Made by a program: the position numbers and the translations under genes
Part shown: positions 50,605-61,310 of the stretch, piece after piece
Position numbering within the stretch: position 1 is the first letter of the stretch
Layout: each line of letters opens with the position of its first letter
Notes under the pieces: generated by a model
The model's database searches: none
Told to the model about the DNA's origin: nothing
What the model saw: the letters and a program-made list of their open reading frames with translations, nothing else
DNA from: an uncultured Selenomonadales bacterium
GTDB taxonomy: Bacteria > Bacillota > Negativicutes > Selenomonadales > Selenomonadaceae
Assembly: GCA_937877545.1 (NCBI GenBank)
Contig: CALFJE010000114.1
Span: 22,466-86,465, forward strand
Length of the DNA: 64,000 nt
Direction: 5' to 3'

Positions 50605-52353
50605 TTAGTACTGGAACATGGTAAGAGAATTCTGGAGGTCTTGAGCGAGGCGGGCGAGTTCGTCTGCCGCAGAGGAAATTTCTTCGGACGAAGCGGATTG
50701 TTGCTGAGCCGCCGCAGAAACGCTTTCCATTTCCTTGGATATGCCGAGCCCTTTTTCGAGCGTCTTATCGTTGCAATCGCGAATCTTGAACGTTGCAGTT
50801 TCGACCGCCTTGAGTTCGCGAACCATGTTCTTCGCCTCGGTCTCGACCTTCTTGGAGGCGTCTTTGATGCTGTCGAACGTGGAGCGCAGTCTTTCGACGG
50901 ATTGGGTACCTGCGCGGACTGCCGCGTTGCCCTTCTGCATGGAGTCGACCGCGTTGGTTGTTTCGGCTTGAATTTCGCCGATAAGAGTTGCAATCTTCTG
51001 CGAGGCTTCTTGCGATTCTTCGGCGAGCTTGCGGACTTCTTCTGAAACGACGGCGAATCCGCGACCATGTTCACCGGCGCGAGCCGCTTCAATAGCCGCG
51101 TTCAATGCAAGCAGGTTAGTCTGTTCGGCGATGCCGCTGATAGATTCGACGATCTGCCCGATTTCCTTGGAACGTTCGCCGAGCTTGTCGACGGTAAGGG
51201 CTGAATCATTAACAATCTTTTCGACGCTGATAATCTGCGCGACGGACGCCTCGACAGCTTCAGTACCGGCGTTGGCTTCGTCCATAGCTTTGCCAACCAT
51301 TGACGCGACCAAATCGGAGGTTTTGGTAAGAGTTTCGATAGAATGCGTGGCGACGTTGATAGCGTCCATGGCGTCGTTGATGAGAGCCTGTTGTTCGACG
51401 ACTGCGCCCGCCGAGCTGGTGACGGATTGCGCAACCTGTTCAGACGCCTGAGAGCTTTGGTGCGCACTGGCGGTGAGCTCTTCGGATGAGGCGGCGAATT
51501 GGCTTGCCGCGTCGCTGGTCTTTTGGACAATCTTGCTTATGGTTTGACGCATGTCGCGGACGGCAAGAGCCATTGCCCCGAATTCGTCAGAACGGTCGGC
51601 GTCAAGCAAGTCAGTACGACGGAAGTCGCCGTCTTTGAGCAGGTGCAGAGCCTTAACCATGTTACTAAGCGGGTCGGTGACGGCTTTGGTAATCGCGAAG
51701 CTGAAGAACAGCAACAGCACGAAGGTGCCGCCCAGGACGAGGAACAGGTTGCGCGTTGCGGCGGCAATGCCTTCGTCACTGCGCTTAATCGTGTCTTCGG
51801 AGTCTTGGTAAGCCTTTTGCTGAATGACCAGAATCGCGTCGCCCGTCGAAACGGCAAAGGGCATGACGTTGTTCTGATAGAAATCCAAGGCTTGGATGCG
51901 GAATTGCGCGAGCGTCGTGAGGTCTACACCAACCGGCGAGCGCATAGCTATGATTTTATCGCCACCGTCTTTGAACTTCGCCCATTCGCGTTTGGCAGCG
52001 TCTACTTGAGCACGAGCTTGCGCGTCGTCTTTGATTATCTGTTCGTAGTTTGCCAAGGATTCGTCGAGCTCTTTGACAGCGTCGTTATATTTGTTGATAC
52101 GTTCCTGCAAGAGCGTGGGATCAGTCGTGAAGGGTGCCAAGATTGACTGAACCTGCGCGTAACGCACGGCGTGACGGCAACGTCCAATTTCAAAGATACC
52201 CTTCAAGTACGTCTGGCTAATCGTGTTCAAGTCGGTTTGTGCCTGCATGACGGCGAAGTAGCCCACGAGCCCGATAATGATCATTCCGATAATAGCGATG
52301 GCGTTTAGGAAAATGAATTTGTATGCCACGCGCATGTTGTTCATCCAAGACAT
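50605..52353 (-). CDS. Methyl-accepting chemotaxis protein, tandem copy 1
   Basis: 582 residues. There is an N-terminal membrane helix, a four-helix-bundle sensor ([36 protein letters not shown]), a second membrane helix near 205-225, HAMP ([18 protein letters not shown]), and the signalling hairpin with [20 protein letters not shown] and [20 protein letters not shown]. It relays an unknown signal to CheA/CheW. ATG 52353 has AGGAGG upstream. The upstream neighbour is a close paralog of the same length. Confidence 0.95.
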   Translation of the reverse strand: MSWMNNMRVAYKFIFLNAIAIIGMIIIGLVGYFAVMQAQTDLNTISQTYLKGIFEIGRCRHAVRYAQVQSILAPFTTDPTLLQERINKYNDAVKELDESLANYEQIIKDDAQARAQVDAAKREWAKFKDGGDKIIAMRSPVGVDLTTLAQFRIQALDFYQNNVMPFAVSTGDAILVIQQKAYQDSEDTIKRSDEGIAAATRNLFLVLGGTFVLLLFFSFAITKAVTDPLSNMVKALHLLKDGDFRRTDLLDADRSDEFGAMALAVRDMRQTISKIVQKTSDAASQFAASSEELTASAHQSSQASEQVAQSVTSSAGAVVEQQALINDAMDAINVATHSIETLTKTSDLVASMVGKAMDEANAGTEAVEASVAQIISVEKIVNDSALTVDKLGERSKEIGQIVESISGIAEQTNLLALNAAIEAARAGEHGRGFAVVSEEVRKLAEESQEASQKIATLIGEIQAETTNAVDSMQKGNAAVRAGTQSVERLRSTFDSIKDASKKVETEAKNMVRELKAVETATFKIRDCNDKTLEKGLGISKEMESVSAAAQQQSASSEEISSAADELARLAQDLQNSLTMFQY

Positions 52354-52504
52354 AAAATTTTCTCCTCCTCAATTTTTTGTGCGATAGTGTTTACTGCCGA
52401 GTTTATGTTCTATAAGGTGCCCCCTCCCAAAAATATCAAAAGACGTGTATGGCGCAAGTTACACCCCTCCTATTCTGCGCCGTAAAGCTTAATCCTTTCA
52501 AACG

Positions 52505-52538
52505 CAAAAAAAAAAGCCCCGACGAATTTGCCGAGGCT
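52505..52538 (-). terminator. Terminator of chemoreceptor copy 2
   Basis: On the minus strand AGCCTCGG pairs with TCGGGGCT (one G-U) and is followed by ten T, 23 bases after the stop. Confidence 0.75.
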
Positions 52539-52560
52539 GAAATTTTTTTGCTGATATGTT

Positions 52561-54309
52561 TTAGTACTTGAACATCTGGAGCGAATTCTGCAAATCTTGA
52601 GCGAGGCGGGCAAGTTCATCTGCCGCAGAGGAAATTTCTTCGGACGAGGCGGATTGTTGCTGAGCCGCCGCAGAAACGCTTTCCATTTCCTTCGACACGC
52701 CAAGCCCTTTTTCAAGCGTCTTGTCGTTGCAGTCGCGAATCTTGAACGTTGCAGTTTCGACCGCCTTGAGTTCGCGAACCATGTTCTTCGCCTCGGTCTC
52801 GACCTTGGAGGAGGCGTCCTTAATGCTGTCAAAGGTGTCGCGCAATTTCTCGACGGACTGGGTACCTTGACGAACTGCCGCGTTGCCCTTCTGCATGGAG
52901 TCGACCGCGTTGGTTGTTTCGTTCTGAATTTCGCCGATAAGAGTTGCAATCTTCTGCGAGGCTTCTTGCGATTCTTCGGCGAGCTTGCGGACTTCTTCTG
53001 AAACGACGGCGAATCCGCGACCATGTTCACCGGCGCGAGCCGCTTCAATAGCCGCGTTCAATGCAAGCAGGTTAGTCTGTTCGGCGATGCCGCTGATAGA
53101 TTCGACGATCTGCCCGATTTCCTTGGAACGTTCGCCGAGCTTGTCGACGGTAAGGGCTGAATCATTAACAATCTTTTCGACGCTGATAATCTGCGCGACG
53201 GACGCCTCGACGGCTTCGGTACCGGCGTTGGCTTCGTCCATAGCTTTGCCAACCATAGCGGCGACGAGGTCTGAAGTCTTCGTAAGAGTTTCAATGGAAG
53301 TCATAGCGGCATTGATAGCATTCATGGCGTCGTTGATAAGTCCTTGCTGTTCGACGACCGCACCTGCCGAATTGGTAACAGAGTTGGCAACCTGTTCGGA
53401 AGCTTGCGAGCTCTGGTGAGCACTGGCAGTGAGCTCCTGCGAAGAAGCCGCGAATTGGCTTGCCGCGTCGCTGGTCTTTTGGACGACCTTGCTTATGGTT
53501 TGGCGCATTTCACGGACGGCAAGAGCCATAGCTCCGAATTCGTCTTCGCGGTCAACATCGAGCAAGCTGGTCAAACGGAAGTCGCCATCTTTGAGCAAGT
53601 GCAGAGCCTTAACCATATTGGCAAGCGGATTGGTAACAGCTTTGGTAATCGTGAAGCTGAAGAAAATCAAGACAACAATCGTGCCGCCGAGGACGAGGAA
53701 CAAGTTGCGTTCAGTGGCTTCAATGCCCTCGTTACTGCGTGCAATGGTGTCTTCGGAGTCTTGGTAAGCCTTTTGCTGAATTTCCAAAATCGCGCCGCCC
53801 GTCGAAACGGCAAAGGGCATGACTTCAGATTGATAGAATTCCATAGCGGCATTTCTGTGGTTGGCGATAGCTTGAGTGTCGCCGCTGGCAGGTGAACGCA
53901 TTTGCATCATCTTGTCGCCGCCGGCTTTGAACTTAGCCCATTCGCGTTTGGCGGCGTCAACCTGTGCGCGAGCCTGCGCATCGTCTTTGATAATCTGTTC
54001 GTAGAGAGCCAAGGACTCGTCCAATTCTTTTACCGCGCCGTTATATTTGTCGACGCGAGACTGAAGCAGTGACGGGTCGGTCGTAAAGGGCACCAAGATG
54101 GCCTGAACTTGCGCATAACGGACGGCGTGGCGGCAACGTCCGATTTCAAAGATACCCTTCAAGTACGTTTGGCTGATTGTGTCCAAATCGTGTTGCGCCT
54201 GCATGACGGCGAAGTAGCCGACCATTCCGACGATGATCATTCCGAAAATCGCGATGACGTTCAGAGTCAAGAGCTTATACGCCACGCGCATATTATCCAT
54301 GAACGACAT
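52561..54309 (-). CDS. Methyl-accepting chemotaxis protein, tandem copy 2
   Basis: 582 residues from ATG 54309 with AGGAGG ten bases upstream. Same architecture as copy 1: four-helix-bundle sensor, HAMP, signalling domain. The sensor halves differ moderately, while the cytoplasmic tip region is identical at DNA level over about 250 bases (52950-53210 against 50994-51254). This points to recent duplication or gene conversion. It has its own promoter and terminator. Confidence 0.95.
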   Translation of the reverse strand: MSFMDNMRVAYKLLTLNVIAIFGMIIVGMVGYFAVMQAQHDLDTISQTYLKGIFEIGRCRHAVRYAQVQAILVPFTTDPSLLQSRVDKYNGAVKELDESLALYEQIIKDDAQARAQVDAAKREWAKFKAGGDKMMQMRSPASGDTQAIANHRNAAMEFYQSEVMPFAVSTGGAILEIQQKAYQDSEDTIARSNEGIEATERNLFLVLGGTIVVLIFFSFTITKAVTNPLANMVKALHLLKDGDFRLTSLLDVDREDEFGAMALAVREMRQTISKVVQKTSDAASQFAASSQELTASAHQSSQASEQVANSVTNSAGAVVEQQGLINDAMNAINAAMTSIETLTKTSDLVAAMVGKAMDEANAGTEAVEASVAQIISVEKIVNDSALTVDKLGERSKEIGQIVESISGIAEQTNLLALNAAIEAARAGEHGRGFAVVSEEVRKLAEESQEASQKIATLIGEIQNETTNAVDSMQKGNAAVRQGTQSVEKLRDTFDSIKDASSKVETEAKNMVRELKAVETATFKIRDCNDKTLEKGLGVSKEMESVSAAAQQQSASSEEISSAADELARLAQDLQNSLQMFKY

Positions 54310-54489
54310 AGAAATACTTCCTCCTTTTGTAGCGGCTCGACCGCCCGTATTGATGGTTGAACGCATTCCCGTGAATTCGGGCGTGACTTTCCGCCGTTCG
54401 TGCGGTAGTTTTAAGCTTTGTTTGCCTGCTGTTCTATGGCGTTCCTCCCTCCGCAAATCTCCCCCGCCGCATACTTTTTAAGCGTTGTG

Positions 54490-54518
54490 ATTTTAGTTTA
54501 ACGCAGGAGGAATGTCAA
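54490..54518 (-). promoter_or_regulatory. Promoter of chemoreceptor copy 2
   Basis: Minus strand TTGACA (54513-54518), 17 bases, TAAAAT (54490-54495). A sigma-70 promoter rather than the sigma-28 type common for chemotaxis genes. The untranslated leader would be about 180 bases (54310-54480), in which I see no gene. Confidence 0.65.
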
Positions 54519-54647
54519 ACACTTAAGCCACCTCCTGTGGATTTTCACACAAAAAAAAATTGACGGGCGAAGAACTATCTCCGTTCGCCAATTTCTAATC
54601 TCGTCGACGCAGTGGTATACTGTAAAAAATTTTTGGAGGTAATCTCA

Positions 54648-55037
54648 ATGAACGAAAACTTAATCGGCTTGACGAACGCGGCGGAGGATACCGTGACGGA
54701 GGCGAACACGGCCCTCGCGCTGAGGTCGGGCAGTTTGAAGGTCTTGGCGACGCCCGCGCTGATTCGATTGATTGAAGTTGCGGCGTCCGAATTGCTCGAA
54801 AAAAATTTGCCGCCCGAATTGACCTCGGTCGGCATATTGCTTGACGTTAAACACACGGCTCCGACGCCGCTCGGAATGAACGTCCGCGCAGAGGTTAGAA
54901 TCGTCGCCATTGACGGGCGCAAGGTGATTTTCGACGCGGTTGCCTTTGATGAGGTTGACGAAGTCGGGCGCGGCACTCACGAACGCTTTATCGTCGACAG
55001 ATTGAAATTTCAAGCCAAAGCGGATTCAAAAATCTAG
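54648..55037 (+). CDS. Thioesterase, FlK-like hot-dog fold
   Basis: 129 residues from ATG 54648 with GGAGG eight bases upstream. The features of the fluoroacetyl-CoA thioesterase-like family are present: ATPALIRLIEVAASELLEKN, VGILLDVKHTAPTPLGMNVR, and FDEVDEVGRGTHERFIVD, with Thr, Glu and His at the expected catalytic places. It probably hydrolyses a short acyl-CoA. An extended -10 (TGGTATACT at 54612-54620) may drive it. Confidence 0.85.
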   Translation: MNENLIGLTNAAEDTVTEANTALALRSGSLKVLATPALIRLIEVAASELLEKNLPPELTSVGILLDVKHTAPTPLGMNVRAEVRIVAIDGRKVIFDAVAFDEVDEVGRGTHERFIVDRLKFQAKADSKI

Positions 55038-55065
55038 GGACTAGGGATTAGGTTTTTACTAGTCC
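55038..55065. repeat. Hairpin with heptamer units between convergent genes
   Basis: GGACTAG/CTAGTCC enclose GGATTAGG. The tract resembles the heptamer repeats at 9758 and 50540 and lies at the junction of two convergent genes. Confidence 0.55.
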
Positions 55066-55069
55066 ATAA

Positions 55070-56707
55070 TTAACTGCGATTTTCCAGCGCAACCAGCCTG
55101 TCCGCGCCGTAACGCTTGCGCAGGACGGGCTTTTCAATCTTGCCCGTGGCATTGCGCGGCACCTCGGCGAAGATGATTTTCTTCGGGCGTTTATAGCGCG
55201 GCAAATCCAGACAGAAATTGTTGACTTCCTCCTCCGTGCACTCGACGCCGGGTTGAAGCTCGATAATCGCCGCACTAATCTCGCCCAGCCGACGGTCGGG
55301 CAAGCCGATAACCGCCACGTCCTTAATCTTGGCAAACTTGTGCAGGAAGTCTTCAATCTGCACGGGATAAATATTTTCGCCGCCGCTTACGATAACGTCC
55401 TTTTTGCGGTCGACGAGGAAATAAAAGCCGTCCTCGTCCTGATGAGCCATGTCGCCCGTAAGGAGCCAGCCGTCCTTTAAAACTTCGGCGGTCGCTTTCG
55501 GGTCGTTATAATAGCACGTCATGACGCCGGGACCTTTGACGCACAACTCGCCCACGTCGCCGCGAATAACTTCAACGCCCAGCTCGTCGACAATCTTGCA
55601 CTCCCAACGATAGCCGGGAACGCCGATAGCTCCGACCTTGCCGATATTCTCCAAACCCAAATGCACGCAACCGGGACCCGTCGATTCGCTAAGCCCGTAG
55701 TTCGTGTCGTAATCGTGATTCGGGAAATATTTCTTCCAGCGTCGAATCAAACTCGGCGGCACGGGTTGCGCCCCTATGTGCATGAGCCGCCATTGGTCGA
55801 GCTTGTAATCCTCCAACTTCAAATCGCCCCGGTCTAGCGCGTCAACTATATCCTGCGCCCACGGCACCAACAGCCAGACGATTGTGCATTGCTCCTTTGA
55901 TACCGCGTCCAAAATTATTTCGGGCTTCGTCCCTTTGAGCAAAACCGCCTTGCTGCCCGCCACCAGCGACCCCATCCAATGAAACTTCGCGCCCGTGTGG
56001 TAAAGCGGCGGTATGCATAAAAAGTTATCCTCGCGCCCCGTCAAGTGATGTTTTTGCTCCATCTGCGCGGCTTGCGTCAAGCTCCTGTGCTTGTGAAGTA
56101 TCGCCTTCGGAAAGCCCGTAGTCCCCGACGAAAAATAAATCGCGCCGTAATCGTCCTCGGTTATCCCGCCGACCATAGGCTTGACACTTGAGCAATCGTC
56201 AACCATGATGTGATAGCTCTCCGCGAAACTCGGACAGTTGTCGCCGACGTAAATCAGCAAGCGACCTTTGGACAGCCGCTCGGCATTAGTCTCTATGCGC
56301 CCGATAAACTCCGGTCCGAAAATGATAACGTCGACCTCGGCAAGCTCCGCGCAGTAAAGAATCTCCGCCGCGTCGTAGCGGAAATTGAACGGCACCGCTA
56401 TCGCGCCCGTCTTCAACACGCCAAAGTAAATCGGCAACCATTCCAGGCAGTTGTACATCAAAATCGCGACCTTATCGCCCTTGTGCACGCCGCGCTCAAT
56501 CAGCAGGTTGGCGCATCGATTAGCCTTCTCGTCGAAGACGCGCCACGTTATCTCCCGACGATACGGCGCGAAACTGTTCGATTCAATCAAGCTGAATTCT
56601 TTCCAACTCATACGCCGACCGTCAGCCACGGCGGGATTCAGCTCCACCAGCGCAACCTCGTCGCCGTACAACGCCGCATTGCGCTCCAAATATTCCATAA
56701 CGGGCAT
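55070..56707 (-). CDS. Acyl-CoA synthetase (AMP-forming, ANL superfamily)
   Basis: 545 residues. Core motifs are IYFSSGTTGFPKAI (A3, phosphate loop), NYGLSESTGPG (A5), GDMAHQDEDGFYFLVDRKKD (A7/A8 hinge) and RNATGKIEKPVL (A10 with the adenylation lysine). It activates a carboxylic acid, probably a fatty or aromatic acid, to its CoA thioester. The convergent thioesterase acts on the opposite reaction type, but no common pathway is evident. Confidence 0.9.
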   Translation of the reverse strand: MPVMEYLERNAALYGDEVALVELNPAVADGRRMSWKEFSLIESNSFAPYRREITWRVFDEKANRCANLLIERGVHKGDKVAILMYNCLEWLPIYFGVLKTGAIAVPFNFRYDAAEILYCAELAEVDVIIFGPEFIGRIETNAERLSKGRLLIYVGDNCPSFAESYHIMVDDCSSVKPMVGGITEDDYGAIYFSSGTTGFPKAILHKHRSLTQAAQMEQKHHLTGREDNFLCIPPLYHTGAKFHWMGSLVAGSKAVLLKGTKPEIILDAVSKEQCTIVWLLVPWAQDIVDALDRGDLKLEDYKLDQWRLMHIGAQPVPPSLIRRWKKYFPNHDYDTNYGLSESTGPGCVHLGLENIGKVGAIGVPGYRWECKIVDELGVEVIRGDVGELCVKGPGVMTCYYNDPKATAEVLKDGWLLTGDMAHQDEDGFYFLVDRKKDVIVSGGENIYPVQIEDFLHKFAKIKDVAVIGLPDRRLGEISAAIIELQPGVECTEEEVNNFCLDLPRYKRPKKIIFAEVPRNATGKIEKPVLRKRYGADRLVALENRS

Positions 56708-56758
56708 AAATCTGTTTGCTCCTTTGTCTTGAATTTTAAACGCGCCTATTCTACACCG

Positions 56759-57817
56759 TCACGGGGAATTTTCCAAACCTTTTAGCCAATCAAAAATAAT
56801 CCGCCGCGAAGTCGAAATGTCGCTTGAGTAAATATCGAGCGGCTCGGCAATGTCGGCATATTTTTTTAGCGCGTTCAAGCTCTCGCCGAAACCGCCGCCG
56901 CCGTGCGTAACTATCGGATAAATCGTCTTGCCCGTCAAATCACAACCGCGCAGGAAATTCTCCGCAGGCTTAGGCAAATTGCTCCACCACAGCGGATAAA
57001 TCAAAATAATCTTATCGTAGCTTTCGACGGCGGGCAAAGACTTCAGCGCGGGCAACTCGCCGCTCTCAAACTCGCGCTTGGCAACCTGCGTCGTCTGCGA
57101 ATAATCGGCGGGATAAGTTTTCTCGGTCTGAAGCGCAAAAATATCGCCGCCCGTCACGCTTTGGACGATTTGAGCGATCATCTGCGCGTTGCCGATAAGC
57201 TCGGAGCCGTCAACCATGAGCGACGCGCCCGATACCGCGTCAACCTCGGCGGGAAAATCCGTGTTGCCCACGCGCCCGAAGTACACGATTAAAATCCTCC
57301 CGTCAATGCTTAAACGCTCGCCGCGCAGAATCTCGGCGCGATTGACTTCAACCTTATGAAACCAGCGGTCGAGGTACGGCAGTCCGAATATCGCTCCGAC
57401 TGCCAACACGAATACCGTAAGCGTCGCCGCGTAGAATATGCGCCCTTTGACGTAGCGGCTCGCGTGAATCAGTATGTGCACGAACAGCGCGACCGTTGAG
57501 CCAATCGCCGCGCCCAGGTGTATCGCCCGCCAATTCGCTTCGGGCGCAGTGAAATACTCAGCCAATGCCGCGCCCGATACCGCCAACGTCACCACGAACG
57601 CCGCGAATAAAATTATCGTCGCGTGATTGACGACCCGCCGCCGATTAAAGCCTCCGCGCAGAAAATTTTTGTAAAAGCTCCGATTCAAGACGTTGTGCGC
57701 CACGACTCCGACGACGAAAATTATCCCAATCGCCTCGTGAATCTGCGCGGAAAGGAAGTTGCTCGACAAGCCGACGAAGAACAGAATCAACAACGCCGCG
57801 TCCAAAAGTTTTTTCAT
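56759..57817 (-). CDS. Membrane DUF4405/cytochrome b-like domain fused to flavodoxin
   Basis: 352 residues. Residues 1-155 have four to five membrane helices with regularly placed His (HEAIGIIFVVGVVAHNVLN, AIHLGAAIGSTVALFVHILIHA), as in DUF4405 and b-type cytochromes. Residues 170-352 are a flavodoxin: ILIVYFGRVGNTDFPAE at the phosphate loop, IILIYPLWWSNLPKPAENFL, and IVTHGGGGFGESLNAL. The fusion would place an FMN electron carrier on the inner face of a haem-binding membrane anchor. It starts at ATG 57817 in a short intergenic gap. Confidence 0.82.
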   Translation of the reverse strand: MKKLLDAALLILFFVGLSSNFLSAQIHEAIGIIFVVGVVAHNVLNRSFYKNFLRGGFNRRRVVNHATIILFAAFVVTLAVSGAALAEYFTAPEANWRAIHLGAAIGSTVALFVHILIHASRYVKGRIFYAATLTVFVLAVGAIFGLPYLDRWFHKVEVNRAEILRGERLSIDGRILIVYFGRVGNTDFPAEVDAVSGASLMVDGSELIGNAQMIAQIVQSVTGGDIFALQTEKTYPADYSQTTQVAKREFESGELPALKSLPAVESYDKIILIYPLWWSNLPKPAENFLRGCDLTGKTIYPIVTHGGGGFGESLNALKKYADIAEPLDIYSSDISTSRRIIFDWLKGLENSP

Positions 57818-58030
57818 GTAAGCCCTCCGCGTGAGTTTTTTTTATGATAACAAAAAAATCCTCCGAGCCTCAACCCGAAGGAAAATATTTCCGTCCGAAA
57901 TTTTACTTGGTCTCCGTGAAAACCTTGGCGAAAATTTAATCGTTAATCGTCATGAAAATTTCCTACTCAATGAGCGTGCCGCGTAGCCTGCCAAAAATTT
58001 GTATCGTCCGACTGCCGCGCTAAATTCCCT

Positions 58031-58594
58031 TCAAAGCCCGTTGCCTTGCGCGACAGCCTTGCCCAGTTCGTAAGCCTCCGTTAATTCCTTGTGCCCCTTG
58101 ATGTCGCCGACCTTCATGACGCCGCCCGCCAAGACGTGACCGCGCTCCGTCCAGCCGAGGTGCTTCATCAAGTTTTGGTAGTAAGTCAGCGCGTCGTCGA
58201 AACCGTAGCCCTCCGCCGCCATAAGCAGAACAGATTCTTTCTTCGGGTTGCGATAATTCGGGTCGCACTCCGCTACCGCAAACAATCTGTCGAACGCCGT
58301 GCGCAACTGCCCGCTAAAATTCCAATAGTAGAGCGGCGTCGCCAAAACCACGACGTCCGCCTCGCGATACACGGGATAAATCTTGTCCATGTCGTCGTGC
58401 TGAACGCAGGGGTGCTCGATATTCTTGCCGCCGCCGAAACAGCCCTTGCAACCGTGAATGTTCATCTTGTCAAGCTGAAAAATCTCGACCTCGCAACCCT
58501 CCTCGCGTGCGCCGCGTGCAAACTCCGCAATCAGAGCCGACGTATTGCCCTTGGCTCGCGGGCTTCCGTTCAATACGATAACCTTCCTGCCCAT
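58031..58594 (-). CDS. Flavodoxin-family NAD(P)H-dependent oxidoreductase
   Basis: 187 residues: KVIVLNGSPRAKGNTSALIA (FMN phosphate loop), a Cys-containing loop IHGCKGCFGGGKNIEHPC, and VVLATPLYYWNFSGQLRTAF. This resembles iron-sulfur flavoprotein / NADPH-dependent FMN reductases. ATG 58594 has GGGAG nine bases upstream; GTG 58603 is in frame but overlaps it. The 213-base gap between this gene and the upstream border of 57817 holds only a short frame ending FAKVFTETK, too little to name. Confidence 0.85.
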   Translation of the reverse strand: MGRKVIVLNGSPRAKGNTSALIAEFARGAREEGCEVEIFQLDKMNIHGCKGCFGGGKNIEHPCVQHDDMDKIYPVYREADVVVLATPLYYWNFSGQLRTAFDRLFAVAECDPNYRNPKKESVLLMAAEGYGFDDALTYYQNLMKHLGWTERGHVLAGGVMKVGDIKGHKELTEAYELGKAVAQGNGL

Positions 58595-58624
58595 TCGATT
58601 CACTCTCCCAAAATTTATGCGACA

Positions 58625-59896
58625 TTAAGCGCGAATTTCCTCGACGCCCATGTAAGGTATAAGAGCCGCCGGGATTTTGACTGAGCCGTCCGCTTGCTGA
58701 TAATTTTCCAAAATCGCGGCGACGGTGCGCCCGACCGCTATGCCCGACCCGTTAAGCGTGTGCACGTATTCGGGCTTGGATTTGTTATCGCGGCGGAACT
58801 TGATATTGGCGCGGCGAGCCTGATAATCGGTGCAGTTGGAGCAGGAGGAAATTTCGCGATACTTACCCTGCGCGGGCATCCAAACTTCAATGTCGTAAGT
58901 CTTGGCGGAGGTGAAACTCATATCGCCCGTGCACAGCAACACCACGCGATACGGAATTTCCAAAGTGCGCAAAACGTCCTCGGCGGCGTCGACCATGCTC
59001 TCCAATTCGTTCCACGAATCTTCGGGCTTGGTGAACTTAATCAGCTCGACCTTGTTAAACTGGTGTTGACGAATCAAGCCGCGAGTGTCGCGACCCGCCG
59101 CGCCCGCCTCCGCCCTAAAGCACGCCGTGTAGCACGCGTAGTATTCGGGCAAAGTGTCGGCGGATAAAATTTCGTCGCGATGAAAATTCGTCATGGGCAC
59201 CTCGGCAGTCGGCACCAAGTAATAATCCAAACCCTCAAGCTTGAACATGTCCTCGGCGAATTTGGGCAGCTGACCGGTACCAATCATGCTGTCGCGGTTG
59301 ACGATATACGGCGCAAGCATTTCGGTGTAGCCGTGACGGTTGGCGTGCAAGTCCATCATGAAATTGATACAAGCACGCTCAAGCCGCGCTCCCAAGCCGC
59401 GATAAAATGTGAACCTTGCGCCCGTCACCTTGCCTGCGCGGTCGAAGTCAAAGATATTCAGCGCGGTACCGATGTCCCAATGCGCCTTAGGCTCAAAGTC
59501 GAAACTGCGCGGCTCGCCCCATTTGCGGACTTCGGGATTCTGCGTATCGTCAAGACCAATGGGCACGTCGGCGGCGGGTATGTTCGGGATATGCAACAGC
59601 AAATCGCGCAGGCTGCCTTCCACGTCGCGAAGCTCGGCGTCGAGGGCAGAAATTTTCGCGCCCATTTGACGAACCTCGGCGGAAATCGCCTCGGTATCCT
59701 CGCCCGCCTTTTTCAGCGCACCGATTTTTTTGGAAGTCGCGTTGCGTTGGCTCTTAAGCTGTTCGGTCTCGCCCAAAATGGCGCGGCGGCGTTGTTCAAG
59801 CTCCGTGAAGTTGTCGAGGCTCAAAGCGTTGTTGCGATTTTTTAACATAGCGCGAATCACGTCGAGATTGTCGCGCACGAATTTCATATCAAGCAA
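58625..59896 (-). CDS. serS: Seryl-tRNA synthetase
   Basis: 423 residues. The start is TTG 59896 (GGGAGG eight bases upstream), which yields the classic [10 protein letters not shown] beginning. The N-terminal coiled-coil arm runs from about 30 to 100. Class II motif 2 is [20 protein letters not shown] and motif 3 is [14 protein letters not shown]. It charges tRNA-Ser. No T-box leader is present in the short upstream region. Confidence 0.97.
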   Translation of the reverse strand: MLDMKFVRDNLDVIRAMLKNRNNALSLDNFTELEQRRRAILGETEQLKSQRNATSKKIGALKKAGEDTEAISAEVRQMGAKISALDAELRDVEGSLRDLLLHIPNIPAADVPIGLDDTQNPEVRKWGEPRSFDFEPKAHWDIGTALNIFDFDRAGKVTGARFTFYRGLGARLERACINFMMDLHANRHGYTEMLAPYIVNRDSMIGTGQLPKFAEDMFKLEGLDYYLVPTAEVPMTNFHRDEILSADTLPEYYACYTACFRAEAGAAGRDTRGLIRQHQFNKVELIKFTKPEDSWNELESMVDAAEDVLRTLEIPYRVVLLCTGDMSFTSAKTYDIEVWMPAQGKYREISSCSNCTDYQARRANIKFRRDNKSKPEYVHTLNGSGIAVGRTVAAILENYQQADGSVKIPAALIPYMGVEEIRA

Positions 59897-59925
59897 GTGA
59901 ATTACCTCCCAAAGATTTTCCGCTA

Positions 59926-59954
59926 AGTCTAGCAAAAACGCCTTTGCAAATCAA
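59926..59954 (-). promoter_or_regulatory. Promoter of serS
   Basis: Minus strand TTGATT (59949-59954), 17 bases, TAGACT (59926-59931). Its -35 lies inside the spacer of the divergent TerD-type gene promoter, so the two probably compete. Confidence 0.6.
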
Positions 59955-59972
59955 ATTTTTTTATGCTATAAA
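59944..59972 (+). promoter_or_regulatory. Promoter of the TerD-VWA gene pair
   Basis: TTGCAA (59944-59949), 17 bases, TATAAA (59967-59972) with an upstream TG making an extended -10. Confidence 0.6.
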
Positions 59973-59991
59973 GTTTTCGGAGGTGTTGATT

Positions 59992-61290
59992 ATGATTGCC
60001 GAACGCGGAACTCGCGACAAGCTCGAAAAATATTTTGACCTCAATCGCCCGCTGAAAATCACTTTGCAGACCGACGGCGCGGCGACTTATGATTTTTGTT
60101 GCTTCGGTGTCGACAAGGACGCGCAACTTTCCGACGACCGCTACATGATTTTTTATAATCAGCTCGCCTCGCCCGCCGGTGAAATTATCGGCAAGGAAAT
60201 TCCTGCGGGCATGGAGTTCACCGTCAAGCTCAACGACTTGCCGACGACGATTCAAAAGCTCGTGTTCACTTGTTCTATTGACGGCGCGGGCGTCATGAGC
60301 GAAATTGTCCGTCATAAAATTTTAATCGGCGACGAAATTTCTGCAGAGTTCGGCGGCGGCGATTTTGAACAAGAGAAAGCCGTCACGTCGCTGGAAATTT
60401 ACCGCAAGAACGGTTGGCGATTCAACGTCGTGGCTCGCGGCTTCAACGGCGGTTTGGACGCCTTGCTTGCCTTTTACGGCGGCGAACAGATTGACGCTCC
60501 TCCGCCTCCGCCTCAAAAAGTTTCGCTGGAGAAAAAAATCCAAGACGGCGCGCCGAAGTTAATTTCCCTCGTTAAGCCGCTCAAAGTTCAGCTGGAGAAA
60601 CGCAACTTGCTCGACGTTACCGCCCGCGTCGCGCTGGTTATGGATATTTCCGGCTCCATGACGAACAGCTACGAGGACGGCACCGTTCAAGAGATTGTCA
60701 ACAAGATTTTGCCGCTTGCCGTTCAATTCGACGATGACGGCGAACTTGACTTTTGGTATTTCGGCGACCGTTGCGAACGCCGCCCGACCGTCAACATGCG
60801 CAATTACGAGCAAGCCGTCCCGCGCAACTGGCAAAATTTGATGAGCAACCTAGGCTACGGCACCGCTGAGCTTGTCGTTATGCGGGAGGTCGTCGCCGAA
60901 TACGAGACCGGCACTTTGCCCGCTTACGTCGTGTTCATCACCGACGGAGGATTTTTCGACAGGAGCCGCATTAAGGATTTTCTGATTGAGGCGTCGTATC
61001 TGCCGATTTTTTGGCAATTCGTGGGCGTGCGCGGTTCGGGCTACGGCTTGCTTGAGGAGCTTGACAACATGGGCGGGCGTTACGTCGACAATGCCAATTT
61101 CTTCGCGCTGGACGATTTCCGCACCGTGCCCAATGAGGAGCTGTATTCGCGCTTGCTGAATGAATTTCCCGCGTGGCTCAAGTTGGCTAAGGATAACGGC
61201 GTGCTTGACGGCTCGGCTAAAAATTCGCGTCCCAATCCGCCGCCCGAAAAATCTTTCGGTGACAGGTTCCGTGGGCTTTTCGGCTTATAA
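59992..61290 (+). CDS. TerF-like protein: TerD domain plus von Willebrand A domain
   Basis: 432 residues from ATG 59992 with GGAGG eight bases upstream. Residues 1-160 are a TerD domain (TYDFCCFGVDKDAQLSDDRY, FYNQLASPAGEIIG), a calcium-binding fold. A proline run follows, and residues 200-420 are a vWA-TerF-type domain with the MIDAS motif VMDISGSMTNSY, then DGTVQEIVNKILPLAVQFDD, FITDGGFF and IFWQFVGVRGSGYGLLEELD. The family belongs to tellurite and stress-response Ter systems. The other ter genes (terABC, terZ) are absent in this window. A shorter paralog follows at once. Confidence 0.88.
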   Translation: MIAERGTRDKLEKYFDLNRPLKITLQTDGAATYDFCCFGVDKDAQLSDDRYMIFYNQLASPAGEIIGKEIPAGMEFTVKLNDLPTTIQKLVFTCSIDGAGVMSEIVRHKILIGDEISAEFGGGDFEQEKAVTSLEIYRKNGWRFNVVARGFNGGLDALLAFYGGEQIDAPPPPPQKVSLEKKIQDGAPKLISLVKPLKVQLEKRNLLDVTARVALVMDISGSMTNSYEDGTVQEIVNKILPLAVQFDDDGELDFWYFGDRCERRPTVNMRNYEQAVPRNWQNLMSNLGYGTAELVVMREVVAEYETGTLPAYVVFITDGGFFDRSRIKDFLIEASYLPIFWQFVGVRGSGYGLLEELDNMGGRYVDNANFFALDDFRTVPNEELYSRLLNEFPAWLKLAKDNGVLDGSAKNSRPNPPPEKSFGDRFRGLFGL

Positions 61291-61310
61291 AATTTTGGGA
61301 GGTATCGATA

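Noticed and set aside
59897..59991. T-box leader upstream of serS
   Set aside because: The gap to the divergent gene is under 100 bases and has no specifier stem or terminator; only overlapping promoters are seen.
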